64,000 nt of DNA from Thinopyrum elongatum (taxonomy: Eukaryota; Streptophyta; Magnoliopsida; Poales; Poaceae): positions 170,951,837 through 171,015,836 of the forward strand of contig CM022300.1 in assembly GCA_011799875.1 (NCBI GenBank), written 5' to 3'. Below the pieces are notes generated by a model that saw nothing but the letters and a program-made list of their open reading frames with translations, searched no databases and had not been told where the DNA came from. Below, one piece after another: positions 10,720 to 21,970 of the stretch; the stretch's first letter is position 1, and the number at the start of each line of letters is the position of its first letter. A program made the position numbers and the translations under genes.

Positions 10720-12801
10720 CGGACTTGAGACATCCTAGGATGAAAGTTAATCCAGATGCCTTTGTCATTCTCACCTTCTTTTGGTTGCAGGCTATATCAT
10801 TGACAATGAGGGGAGTTTGCTCCCGAAGTTCTATGGCTCGCCGTGTAGACACAGTTTTCCCTAGCAAATAGAGCCTCTCTGCCATCAAGGTCCTTGCCAA
10901 CGGTGATCCCCTGGTTAATCGGATAATTGAGGGCGAGAAATAGAGAGTGTGAACCAAGGCTGTTTACCCACCTCCAACTGAAAAATCCTGAAGGCCCCAA
11001 CAAGATAGTATCCTGCTCATCGACATAACAGCTACTCTCCGGATAATCATGTATTTCACTGTGCTTGTACACAGTGGGGTTTTTGCAATATAACTTTTCA
11101 GGCTCATGTGTGCGAATGATCATCGGTCTTTTGCCATCGTCTAATCGAGCGAGGAACCAGTTGTGCTTCCCTATTTTTTGCAAAGATGGTGTGATTACAA
11201 AGGGTAGTAACTGTACGGACAGTGCATCATATCAAAAAGGACAGGCATTGTTAATGTAGGATCAGCATTGTTCACAGTACGAGTAGGATAATGCAAGAAA
11301 TAGAATTGATCTGTCCCTGTTGGAACTGAGAGGAAAATACAGGGAAATATATACTGGGTTCGAAAATATAGAAGTGCCATGCATGGTTATACTCATGTTA
11401 TCTCACAATCGATTCTTCACAGGAAACTACCATGTCATGCATGTTATGTAATCATGTTCTGTCCTCACAAACAAATTCTTCAAGGAAACTAACAGACCAT
11501 GCATTGTTATATACTCATGTTCTATGGGTAAAATTCTTGTGAGGATATTATTCTAGCCATTGATTGCTGAAGGGCGGATATAGGTATGTACACATGGTAA
11601 GCATTACAGGATTTCACTACTTCCAAATATAGAGTTCTCCATATGCACATTTACTTCCCTAATGTGTGGTTAGATGAAACCAACAGTGTGATGCATGTTT
11701 CTACATCATGAAAATGAGGAAACTAACATGGCTATTGATACACACTTATATTTAGTAGTATATAGATTACTATAAACTTAGGAGAATATCCATATCTTCC
11801 TAAATGTTTGATTAATCAAGAGTACAAATTGGCTGTAATGACATGGTCACAATTGCATGAATTAACTCGTTCCAAATATAGATGATTTACGGCGTCTCTA
11901 ATCCATTGCCATAGTTCTACTCAAATTCTGCTCAAACAGGAATATGCCAATCATCACAAAAAGTTCAAATAGTGCCATGGCGATATCATTAACATCAGAC
12001 GAAAACAACTTACATGCAGCGTCCCAGAATTACGCGGTGCCATCTGCTTTGTCGATCGTGTAGATGATGATGCCATTGTGTTCAATAGCATCACAGAAGT
12101 GTGTATCAGCTTTGACTATCCACTGCGAGGTGAGTTGCCTCCAGCTAAAGAAGGCACCGGCGGAAAGATAGGCGAGTCCACGGTCGAACAAGGCAATTAG
12201 CTTGAAGTCTACGTAATCCGCATATCGTGTGGGCACTTGGCAGAGTACAATCTTCGGCAAAACTAGGTGCGTCCAACTGACGACGTAATCTAGATGACTC
12301 AGACCGCGACGGTAAAACTCTACATAATCCACCGTAGGAAGGATAATCTCATGGGAGGTGTGGAAGTTCACGAGCACCAACTTTTTCCGGTCTTCTCTGA
12401 TGGCAGCCATCCAGTGGGAGTTCATGCCAACCCAGTACATACCTGCCAAGAAGTTTCGGGTGATGGTGATCGGATCAAAGTCGAGGGGCATGATGTACGG
12501 CGACCCAGTACATACCTGCAAAGAAGTTTCGGCTAATGGAGGTCAGATTGAAGTCGAGGGGCATCATGTACGCCTCCGTATCATGGTGAGCAAATCTGGC
12601 AAGACCAGATAGCAGCAAGCAGCGTGTCTTGAAAAGCTCAGGCCTTGCTTCAATGATGGCTGCGTGCATGTCTCTCGAGCATGCAGCCAGCCGCATGGCG
12701 CTCAACATATCCATACACGAACAACAGAGGTCGAGGATCTCACCGAGGAGATCGCTCCAGTCGCAACTCATATGGATGCTGCACGGTTCGCGTTCGGCCA
12801 T
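10720..12801 (-). pseudogene. F-box protein with DUF295 (KIB-type) domain, two-exon pseudogene
   Basis: Exon 1 runs 12801-12014. It starts with an F-box-like DWSDLLGEILDLCCSCMDML...LAACSRDMHAAI, then a DUF295 body (AGMYWVGMNSHWMAAIRED; YTIDKADGTA). A GTAAGT donor follows at 12013-12008. Exon 2 starts about 11210 after CAG and carries LQKIGKHNWFLARLDDGKRP and the family signature LGSHSLFLALNYPI plus ENCVYTA. Family members are normally F-box subunits of SCF ubiquitin ligases. This copy is broken three ways: a 73-bp tandem duplication that shifts frame (12431-12576), a TAA inside the conserved ADGTA...WDAA block at about 12030, and a TGA at 10797-10799 with further homologous sequence after it. 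The intron is 11211-12013. Confidence 0.75.
12431..12576. repeat. 73-bp tandem duplication inside the F-box pseudogene
   Basis: CCCAGTACATACCTGC recurs at 12431 and 12504. Both copies continue through AAGAAGTTTCGG to TCGAGGGGCATGATGTAC or a close variant. The 73-bp period is not a multiple of three, so the duplication changes frame. The protein repeats MPLDF...ISRNF.AGMYWV in two different frames. Confidence 0.85.
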
Positions 12802-13849
12802 GGTGGAGTTTTGAAGGTGGGATATTTTGAGGCTTGATTTACGGGGGAGAAGGCTCTCGGTGATGGAGCGGCTAGCGAGGGAATAGTGGTACTGGGGGAG
12901 GCGAGCGAGGCGAGGGTACGCTGGGGCATAGTGAGATGATGAAGAGTTACCTCAGGATCTCCGACGAGATGGAGATGGAGATGGAGTGCTGCTAGGAGAC
13001 AGGAAGACGAGGCGAGGCATGCTATACAACGGCGGTGATAGTGACAACATAGTGCACATGGTGAGGCTGAGTTTGGTAACCCGAACACGCCGCCTGGACT
13101 AGTGTCACCCCGGGCGCAGGGTCTTGTCACTTCACTGTGAGGACCAGATGAATAATATTTTGACCATCAAGTGTACCATAGTTGTACTACTAGTAGTAGT
13201 AACATACGGAGTAGTACTGTAGAGCGGAAATAGGTCTCCTATGCTAGCATGCCTATGGGTTCACTTCATCCTCCAGGTAGCATCCATATTGTGAGCTGAA
13301 CCAAATTCTCGTGCATGCGGAAGCGCAAAGAAGGGCTTTTACTTTTTTTAGGATAACCGCATATTCCTTAACCAGAAAGGGTTGTGTCTCACAAGCACGC
13401 GCCAATATCAATCCGAACCAGCTACGACACATTTTTTGTGTGCAAAGAGATGGATATGTTTGTATATCTGTTCGTCCACCCAAGTGGGTTTTTCGTAGGT
13501 CCCACCTGTCAGGAGGGGTGCAGAAATAAAAAGGAAACATAAAATGTTTCGCCACGGTGATTCAAAAGAGTGACCTCAACTAACTAGTGGCACATGTAGC
13601 GATAGAAGGATGGGAACGTACACGGACACGTACCACTCCTCAGTACGCTACCCGCATAGCCTTTTCGTTTTCCAGGTTGGTCTACCTAGCCGTCTAATCA
13701 ACTGCCTGCATGCCACTCCTCCCATTTACTTCTCCATCGGGAACCGATTTTCCTCGGCTTCTTCACCTCTCCTTCATTTGCATTCAAACCCAACGGGATT
13801 CACATTGTTTTAACGTCTTTAGATCCTCCTAGAGTAATTCCGAAGCCCC
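12802..13849. other. no gene recognised
   Basis: Upstream region between the divergent F-box pseudogene and the exonuclease ORF. It contains a purine-rich GAGATGGAGATGGAG stretch near 12965 and ACTAGTAGTAGTA near 13190. No conserved coding frame is seen. Confidence 0.5.
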
Positions 13850-13859
13850 TTTAAATAAT
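13850..13859 (+). promoter_or_regulatory. possible TATA box for the exonuclease ORF
   Basis: TTTAAATAAT lies about 75 bp before the ATG at 13933, after a C/T-rich stretch. The spacing fits a short 5' UTR. No other support. Confidence 0.35.
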
Positions 13860-13932
13860 CGTCTTGTTCAGTCAGACTAGCTATCTTAATCCTAATTCTC
13901 CAAACCATAGCCCTCCGGTCCAGCGGTTCCAA

Positions 13933-14730
13933 ATGGCGAAAGAGATCCCTATGCAGGTTTTTAGCATCACACATGTCCTCGTCGAAGGCTCGTTGAGCAT
14001 AGTTGCCACCGTCACCGACCACCCAAGGGTTGTTCGGGAGTGGACCAACAATCTATCCAACTCACTCCAAAAAGTGGGGATGAAGGTCATCGGTCTCGAT
14101 GTAGAGTACACGAAGCGTGCCACTGGGAAGATCCAATGCGCCGGCGTCCTTCAGCTATGCCTTGAAGATGTAGTTTTGGTGTATCGCATCATACAAGCGC
14201 CCTCCATACTAGGTGAGCTCCATGATTTCATGTCTCGGGAGGACATATACTTTTGTGGGGCAGCCATCGAAGGGGAGAAAGAGGAGCTGGCACCGTACAA
14301 CCTTGACTTGAAAAACATCGCTGACCTACAAACCAGAATTCCTGTAGACGATTGTGATAAAGAAACACCATCACTATTAGACGTAGCAAATTCTGTGCTC
14401 GGAACAAATATTGAGAAGGGTGATGGGACACTGGGATTAAGGTCGTCTGGATGGGAGAATTATCCCTTGACCTATGAGCGGATAAAATATGCTGCCCTTG
14501 ATGCCCGTGTGAGTTTCGAGATAGCTGCAAGGTCAAAAGAGCTTGTTGCGAAGACGTCTCCCACAGAAAATGAGAAGAAGAAGAAGAAGAAGAAGAAGAA
14601 GAAGAAGAAGAAGAAGAAGAAGAAGAAAGAAGAACAAGAAGAAGCTGCACCACCAGCAGGGCATTATAGATGGATGAACTATTTCCTCTCTTGTAAAAAT
14701 TATATTTCCTCTCTGTGTACATTGATATAG
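13933..14730 (+). CDS. WRN-like 3'-5' exonuclease domain protein (DEDDy family) with polylysine tail
   Basis: An uninterrupted 265-residue ORF. I chose the ATG at 13933 (MAKEIPMQV); an in-frame ATG at 13864 would add 23 residues without domain content. The fold is that of Werner-type DEDDy exonucleases. Exo I is GLDVEY (D56, E58), exo II is FCGAAIEGEKEEL, and exo III is YAALDA (Y186, D190). The usual exo II aspartate appears replaced by glutamate (E115), which may weaken metal binding. After residue 215 an AAG microsatellite encodes a run of lysines followed by an acidic stretch; a nuclear-localisation role is possible but unproven. Plant relatives are small single-domain proteins of about 200-300 residues with poorly known roles. 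The ORF sits between gene remnants and a CACTA end, so it could be a captured copy. Confidence 0.7.
   Translation: MAKEIPMQVFSITHVLVEGSLSIVATVTDHPRVVREWTNNLSNSLQKVGMKVIGLDVEYTKRATGKIQCAGVLQLCLEDVVLVYRIIQAPSILGELHDFMSREDIYFCGAAIEGEKEELAPYNLDLKNIADLQTRIPVDDCDKETPSLLDVANSVLGTNIEKGDGTLGLRSSGWENYPLTYERIKYAALDARVSFEIAARSKELVAKTSPTENEKKKKKKKKKKKKKKKKKKEEQEEAAPPAGHYRWMNYFLSCKNYISSLCTLI
14574..14627 (+). repeat. (AAG)n microsatellite coding for polylysine
   Basis: About 17-18 AAG/GAA triplets in frame with the exonuclease ORF, followed by AAGAACAAGAAGAAGCT. Expansion here changes only the tail length. Confidence 0.9.
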
Positions 14731-14883
14731 ATGAACTATTTCGCTGGTGTGCATGTATTTGGAACAAGTGTACTCTGTGTACATTGATATAGGTCCGCTT
14801 GACTACAATGAACTATTTATCCACCTAGTTTTCACTACTACTACTCCTTCCAGTGATCGGTATGCAATGCATGTGTCAGTACA

Positions 14884-15215
14884 CATGACAACTTGTCCAT
14901 GGAAGTTGAACTACGGCGACAATCACATTTGTACCACTGCCACACGCGATTCACCATTCTCGGCTCCAACCCACGCCACCACGTCCCCCGATGTGCACAT
15001 CACCCCTCTCGGCCCCACCGCTCCTCTGTCTTTGTGTGCATGACATGCGGGCCAGCTGAACTGCGGCGACCATCAAGTTTCTACCACAGCCATGGGCGAT
15101 TCCCATGACGCCGCTCGAACCCATGACACCACACGTCCCCCGACCAGCGCCTCACCCCTCTCGGTCCCACCGCCCCTCTGCTTTTATGAGAATGACATGT
15201 GGGCCAACCACATTT
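14884..15215. repeat. imperfect tandem duplication, unit about 165 bp
   Basis: Two copies begin GAACTACGGCGAC / GAACTGCGGCGAC and share TACCACTGCCA / TACCACAGCCA, CACGTCCCCCGA and CACCCCTCTCGG.CCCACCG, each followed by TGACATG(T/C)GGGCC. No conserved frame links them. Confidence 0.6.
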
Positions 15216-15879
15216 AGGGTCCACATGTCATTGACTCAAAGGCTGGTGCACTAAGCCGCTGAAGCTCGGTCCTATGGGCCCCGAGAGGGAAATGTAACTC
15301 CTGCACCAGGCCTTGTGGTGCTCCCGCAGTACGAACTCGTGCCAAACTCGACATTTGTTTCTTACTACTACCAATGTGCCGGCCCGTGTGTTGCAATGGA
15401 TCCAAAGTAGTAGAATAATACTTGTTCACAAACTTGAAATATAAACACTCTAGTTTTGATATACATATATCAGTAAAAATAAATTATGCTTCACTCAAGA
15501 CATATTCCTCAGGAAGTTTTGATGGGGTGAGGGGCGGGTGTGGCTGAATTCAAGATAATAATAGATTTTTAAAACATTGGAGCGGAATTTTTTTCTAACA
15601 TTTTGTAGCGTGGCACGACATCCGGTGCACCTAAGCGTCTGGAAAAAAAGTGGAGTGCACTCTAAAGATATTTACATTCTCCCATTTAGTGGAGTGCACT
15701 CTAAACACATTATCTATTTATTTTTCCCTAGCCTTTCCTAGCCATGCAACCATGCCACGTAATCTAGTCATGCATGCAATCCATAAATTGCAATATACTC
15801 CAGCATGCAATGCCGCCATATCATCTATTTATGCCTGTTAGTCATAGGTTGTTTTTTGCATTAGTCTTGATCCTTCACA
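15216..15879. other. no gene recognised
   Basis: AT-rich gap. It has two nearby copies of GTGGAGTGCACTCTAAA (about 15650 and 15690). I see no coding frame or transposon boundary. Confidence 0.45.
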
Positions 15880-16427
15880 GTTTGGTAGTGGTATGATTTA
15901 TCCAAATATTAATGTTCCATAAAACTAAACTCCAAGTGTCCGTCAGACCCGAGGCATAGGACGTACGACGGGGGCGGTGGAGGCGTCTTCGTAAGAGGAG
16001 GAGAGCTCGAAGGATAATCTTGCACGTCCGCCGCCACCTGCATATCGGCACAGGACTCCTCGAGCGCCCACTTGAGCTCGCACTCCTCAAGGGAGCGGCA
16101 GAGTCACGGGATTTTCCTAAACCATGATGGGCACCATGCAGTACTCCTCGTAGCCGGGGGCGCGGTGCTGGCATCTCGACTCCTGGGGTACTGTCTGGAG
16201 CAGGCGCTCAACCACCTTGTGAGCCGCGACGATGCCATGCTCATGTCCGTGCTGTTGGAGCATACGCTCATCCACCTAAGCGGCGAGGATGCAATGTTCG
16301 CGGGCATGCTGCCGAAGCACACGCTCGTCCACGTCGAGAGTGGCAACGATGCGATGTTCGCGGGTGTGCTCTCGACATGATGCGATGCTCGCGGGCATGT
16401 TGCTTGAGAACGCGCTCGTCCACATTG
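15880..16427 (-). pseudogene. remnant of a repeat-containing protein (ERVLRQHAREH repeats)
   Basis: On the minus strand, with frame breaks, a degenerate repeat of about 20 residues (60-66 bp) recurs four times: variants of VDERVLRQHAREHCILAA, then VVERLLQTV. After a stop it continues in another frame as EECELKWALEESCADMQV, then a Ser/Pro-rich stretch and YVLCLGSDGHLEF. The repeat is also open on the plus strand (16072-16380), but the minus-strand text reads more like a soluble protein. Not a family I can name. It stops at the CACTA end at 16428. Confidence 0.4.
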
Positions 16428-16680
16428 CACCACAAAAAAAACCACTTCCGTCATGATACGTGTTTGTCACATTAGGCCATGTTTTCTGTCATGCATGTAG
16501 ATCCATGACGATTTTATGACAGAATCAAGATAGTCATACATGTGCTGTCGTAGAAGTGTTCCATGACAATACCAAAATTATCATCACGGAAGTGTCCACT
16601 TCCATGACGATAAATGGCGCGTCATGGAAGTGCTTTCCTCAAGGGTGACCGACACGTGGCATCCACCGTAACGGGTCGCC
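16428..16680 (+). repeat. CACTA terminal and subterminal region (left end)
   Basis: Starts CACCACAAAAAAAA and then has a dense set of short motifs around TCATGACG, GTAGAAGTGTTCCATGACA, CACGGAAGTGTCC and CATGGAAGTGC in both orientations. Such arrays normally bind the TNPA protein in CACTA elements (family knowledge). A CGACACGTGGCATCCACCG block follows. Confidence 0.65.
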
Positions 16681-16854
16681 GTTAAACTATTGGGTTCCGG
16701 TTTGGATTCAATAACCCGTTAACAGCCCTGACCAATGGGGATTTTTCACGTGTAAAATTCTCAATGGCCAGAGGAACCACGTGTCGGCTAAGCGTTGGGA
16801 CAGATGTCATCCACTCATTGGATGGGAGGCGCCTATGATACATCAACACGTGGC

Positions 16855-17130
16855 ATGGCCCAACAAAGGCCCATTTAGATGAACAGGCTAGCCTATTTGA
16901 CTTGGTCAAAAGGTAGCGGACCGGCCCACGAAAAGCCTGTTAACGGCCTGTTCGCATATAGCCCATTTACAGCCTGCTAACTCACGACCCATTATGGCCT
17001 ATCCGAATTAGCCCCAGTAGCGTCATCTGGGCCGTCCAATATGATTCTAGCCCATTGTAACTTCTGGCCCATGCATGGCCCATGACGTCTTTCGGTCCAT
17101 ACGAGGCCCTTTGTAACTCTGGGCCCATTA
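16855..17130. repeat. GGCCCATT-type degenerate repeat, left part
   Basis: Many spaced copies of GGCCCAT, GCCCATTTA, GCCTGTTAACGG and GCCCGTT in both orientations. The chromovirus at 17131 interrupts it and it resumes at 30565. Precise continuity is shown by the CATTA duplication. Confidence 0.75.
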
Positions 17131-20100
17131 TGTAACACCCCCAGTGGTTAGCCACAGTAATCCCATTTTGATAATGCCAAGTCAGCATGATTATCAGTGC
17201 ATGATCATCATTAACATCATATTGCATTTCAACTCCTAACCTCGAATTCAAATTTAAATGAAAGTGGAAAATAAAAGTTGTCCAACATAGAAACTAAATT
17301 GTTCATTAAATAGCAAATAAATCAAGGGGCAATTCAAAAATTGAAACCAACATCATTGGAGTTGGATAAGTGACTCAGTCATCCTCAAACAGTGGCTGAA
17401 AATAATATTTAGTAACCTTTTAATTTATTTAAAACAAATAAGAAATGATGTTTTGCCCAAACTAATTTTCGGTGTTAGGGAATAAAGCACTGGTATTGAT
17501 GGACTGGGTCTCCCTTTTTACAAAATTCATTTGTGTGCCAAACAATTACCCAAGACAGAAAAGAAAAAGAAACAGAAAAAGGGAAAAAGGGAAAGGCCTA
17601 AAGAACTACTGTGCACTAAGCCTACTGCTACAGCCGCGGCCCAGCCCACCCCGCGCCGTCTCCCTCCTCCCGCACTACTCACGCGTGCCTGCTGTCGAAC
17701 ACACAGCACGCACGCAAGCCCGCACCCCGGCCCCCCCTCTCTCCCGCTCGACAGCGCGCGCTCTCGCTCGCCGTGGATAAAGGGCAGCGCCCAGCGCTTC
17801 CCCGGCCCCCCTGGCCACTCCCCACCTCTTTCCCTCTCTATTTCCCCCTCACCCGAGCGCCCCCGTCGCCGTCGATCGCCGTAGCCGTGGCCACCGTCTT
17901 CCGTTCGTCGCCCCGGCAAGTCCAACAGCTCCGCCGTGGTCCTCTGCTTCCACTACACTGCTGGATCGAGCCCCGGAGCCCCTTGCATCGCCGCATTCTT
18001 CTTCTTCTCCGGCTCGGCCACCGCATCGTCCTCGCCGTTGATCTACGACGCTGGTCCTCCCCGAGCCCTCTGCCCAGACCCCACGCTCCCGGGTGAGCCT
18101 CTACGCCGGATGTGCCCTCCCCTGCCTCCTCTAATCGCCTGTAGCGCCCGTTCCACGCTCACCCGAACGCGCCGCCGCCTGGCCTCGTCACCGGCGTGGC
18201 CACGGCGACCCTTGGGTCCTGTACGAGCCACTATCGCGCTCACCGCGCCCCGTAGACCCCGCCTAGCCCCTCGCTTCGCTCGCTGTCATGCTGCAACGCC
18301 GTTTGCCACCGCACCCGAACGCCGCCGTCCGCCTCCGTCGTTGCCGGCGCCGTTTCCGGCGACCCTCGACTCAGCCACCGCCACCATCGCACGCGGCGTG
18401 GTCCGGCCGTTCGAACAGGCCAAGCCACGGCCCCGGAGACGCCCTGAGGGCGAAACCCGAGCTCGCCGGAGCTCGCCACCGCGTCTGGGCACTCCGGCGA
18501 GACTCCGGCGGCCGGTCCGACATGGCGCCGTGGGCCCCACGGCCCAGCCACTGACACTGGGCCCCACTGGGTCCCGTTGACCTAGTCCACGCTGACTGGG
18601 CAGGGCCAGTCTATGACATGTGGGTCCCGCCCCATTAAACGTTTTTTTAAAAGAAAAAAAATAAATAAAAATACTAATTAAAATGCTAATTAAGTTAATT
18701 AGTTAATTAATTAAGTTAACTATCGCTGACAGTAGGCCCCACCCACTAATTAACCCTGTTTAACTTAAATTAACTCTGTTTAAATTAATCAGAGACTGAC
18801 GTGTGGGTCCCACTGGACCCACAGGTCAGGTTTTACCCGGGTCAGCCGGGTTTGACCTGCTGACGTCATGGTGACGTCATGCTGACATCATCATGCACTA
18901 TTCTGGATAATGTTGATTTAATTAAATTCAGAAATTCCAGAAAATCTTTTAAACTTTAGAAAATCATATCTTTTAATCCGTAACTCGGATTAAAATAATT
19001 TACATATGAAAGTTGATCAGAAAAATCCCACGAATCCGAATACGCTACCCACATACCTGTTAGGTGCCTCTAACTATCTGAACATGGAACTTTTTACCCG
19101 TATCTGATAAATAAATAGTGCTTGACTTTAATATAATAATTCCAAATAAATTCCTAAAATAACTAAATCATTTAGTTAGGCCGTAGAACACCTCTGCTTG
19201 TCATTTAAGCATGTCATGCTGTTTGTTTGCACCCTTGCTGTATATTTATTTGTTTCCCCTCCCCTTCTTCTCTCTCGATAGACCTCGGTACCGACGCAGC
19301 TCCGGAGCCCGAAGACACCACTGACAACCTTGCCCTTGCCGCCGAGCAACCAGGCAAGCCCACCTTTTTGATCATCCCGATATCGCCCATTCTATTTCTC
19401 ATGCTTGCATTAGAATTGCTGCTGCTGCTGCTGCTTTACCTATTCTGATGCATAGCCTATTCATTGTAACCTGCTGTTGATAATTACCTGCATATCCTAA
19501 ACTGTTTAGTCTAGGCTGGGTAGAGACCTATCAGTGACCCCACTTATCCCGACTGCCGCGCTGGATCGTCAGAAGACCCAATCAACGGGATTGAAGACCA
19601 GGACCCGACATCGCACATCACCCCCCCTTAGTTGTAACGACACTGCATTGTTACTATCGAGTGCCGAGGGTGAAACCTCATGTAGCACTTCTGATGTTAA
19701 CTCTGTAGAGTAGCTATTCGGTCGTGGTCATCGAGGGTGATTCCTCCTTCGCCACTTCCGGTAACGACGCTGTCGTGCAACACATCAAGTGTGAACCCAT
19801 CGAGGGTGAATCCTCCGAGTTCACCTTGACAGACACATCGAGTAGGAATCCAACGAGGGTGATACCTCGGATTCCCCTGATGTTATGGACACACGGATAC
19901 TTGGACTTTACACTGTTACTTGGATAGGCGGGTCGACCCTGAGGGGTACCCGCGTGCGCCTAAGTGGCGAGTGTTCTGAAGACGGGTGCCAGTGTGGTGC
20001 CCGAGTGGTGAATACGAGGCGCAGCCGGGCATTCTTAACCCTTGCAGCAAGTCCTCGAGACGGGGCGACGGGGTCACATCTTTCGTGAGTCTCTGCTCGT

Positions 20101-21347
20101 TACCGCAAGCCCTAGTCCATTAACGATTTGCATATTTGATCCAAGCAGGCCTCTGGCCTGATAGCACTAACCATCACGTGGGCATAGTATGGGCGTTCTG
20201 CATCGTAGCATCAGCTGAAAGCTTTGTCAGACGTCTAGTTCAGCATTGTGGCCAGGTCGGATCGTGCCGTTGGCGCTGGTATCCACCCTGCTCACAACGA
20301 CCCGGAGGGCGAGGGGCGATGGCCAAGACCCCCTTGCGCTTAGGATGTAGACCGGCGGGGACCTCTCTGCTGAGCTGTAGGTAGGGTTGTGATGTGTCGT
20401 TTGGCCGAGGCCGGGCATGACCCAGGAAAGTGTGTCCGGCCGGAGTTAATCGAGCGTGTTGGGTAAGTTGGTGCACCCCTGCAGGGAAGAACACTTCTAT
20501 CGATAGCCGGTCCTACGGTAACGGACACTCGGAGTTGTATCCTGATTGATACATTTTAGAACTGGATACTTGGATACTGTGGCTCTGGGATTGCTTCTCG
20601 CAGGGAGACGAGAAGGGATCTCTGGACGAGGTTGATGACTGTATGGCTCTGGGATTGCTTTCTCGCAGGGAGTCGAGAAAGGATCTCTGGGTGAGGTTGA
20701 GACTTATTGATACTGCTACATTATATTGTACTGTGCTACTCTCTTCTATTGCTGCAAGACCTCTGAAGATGCTAGTCTTCGATAGGACTAGGCCTTCTCT
20801 CTATTCTGGCATTTCTGCAGCCCAGTCCACATATACAGCCTCCCTTTGATAATGTTGCATATGTAGTGTAGATCCTTGCTTGCTGAGTACTTCTGAGTAC
20901 TCACAGTTGCTTTTTTTTCCTTTTCTCCCCATATCAGTTTGACGTGACCAGAAGACGGAGCCCCCTGAGACAGATGCCCCGACGATCGCTACTACTACTA
21001 CCCAGAGGATGGATACTACTACGAGTTGACTGACGACCAGGAGTAGGATCGGAGGGTCCCAGGCAGGAGGCCTACGCCTTTCGATCGTAGTGTTTTATTT
21101 TGCCCCGCCTTTCTATAGGCCTTTTTGTTTCTGTTTCATATCTGTACACAGATATCTGATGCTTCCGCTGACGCTTGTTCGCAAGCTTATGTATTCGAGC
21201 CCTCAAGGCCGCTGGCTTGTAATATAAAGCTTGTATGACTTTATTTATGTTTTAGAGTTGTGTTGTGATAACTTCCCGTGAGTCATTAGGCTTGATCGTG
21301 TGCATTTGCGTGTATGATTAGTGCACGATTGGGCCGGGGGTGTCACA
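17131..21347 (+). repeat. 5' LTR of the chromovirus
   Basis: 4217 bp, TGTAACACCC...GTGTCACA. Bases about 17640-18580 are very GC-rich with frames open on both strands; the same frames recur in the 3' LTR, so they are LTR sequence, not genes. A short GCT run (about 19420-19435) and a 10-bp duplicated TTCTGAGTAC near 20890 (absent from the 3' LTR) are notable. Confidence 0.93.
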
Positions 21348-21350
21348 AGT

Positions 21351-21362
21351 TGGTATCAGAGC
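21351..21362 (+). other. primer binding site, initiator tRNA-Met
   Basis: TGGTATCAGAGC starts 3 bases after the LTR end and matches the standard complement of the 3' end of plant initiator tRNA-Met. Confidence 0.9.
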
Positions 21363-21970
21363 CGACTGACTGTAGGAACCCCCCTTTCCAACTCCTTGGC
21401 CGAAGTTGAGTCCAGTAACCGAAAACTGTTTTACTAACTTGGCTGTGTGGCTTACGGGCCCACGTCGCCAATTGGGTGGTATTAGGATCTTTTACTCCTC
21501 GACATTTACTCTGGGCCTCTGACCTCTCTTCTATTCGGGTTAAATGAAATTTTACTAACTTCAACATTAGGTTCTCGTGATCACATCCACCCGGTGTTCT
21601 GAATTATTCCCCCCTTGCTTCGAGATTATGGGCCAGGTTCTGCTTACAGGATCCTCTTATTGAGGGCACCCTGTTTTGTCACTTGCAGATTCCTTGCTCC
21701 AATAATTTTCTCTGACGTTGATGTAGCCTTTGCTATGTCTCGTTGTGTACTTCCTTACAGCGTGCCTGTGCGCCGCCTAGCATGTCTAGCTTCTAAATTT
21801 GTGCCGTTGTGCTGTCCGCGTGTACCTGACTCTGTGCATGGATTGGTATGTCTTTCAATGACTACTATTTTACCTCTAATGCCCTTCCTGTTCATCTCTC
21901 ATGTTACGTCCTAAATAACTCCTTACACATGCAGTCTTTCTTGCTAAACTGCCCCTGTTGATTTGGCAGG
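21363..21970 (+). other. chromovirus leader between PBS and gag
   Basis: About 600 bp of untranslated leader. No convincing coding frame. It ends just before ATG at 21971 (GGCAGGATGGCTGACG). Confidence 0.7.

Noticed and set aside
14228..14784. Minus-strand ORFs with a long serine or leucine run
   Set aside because: Antisense of the AAG microsatellite in the exonuclease ORF.
17472..18580. Several GC-rich ORFs of 60-214 codons on both strands, apparently a gene
   Set aside because: They lie inside the 5' LTR of the chromovirus and recur almost identically in the 3' LTR (26704-27808). Open frames on both strands come from the GC bias.
19214..20849. Further ORFs such as 19227-19448, 20136-20384 and 20643-20849
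   Set aside because: Also LTR sequence, duplicated at 28441-30076, with no domain and overlapping frames on both strands.
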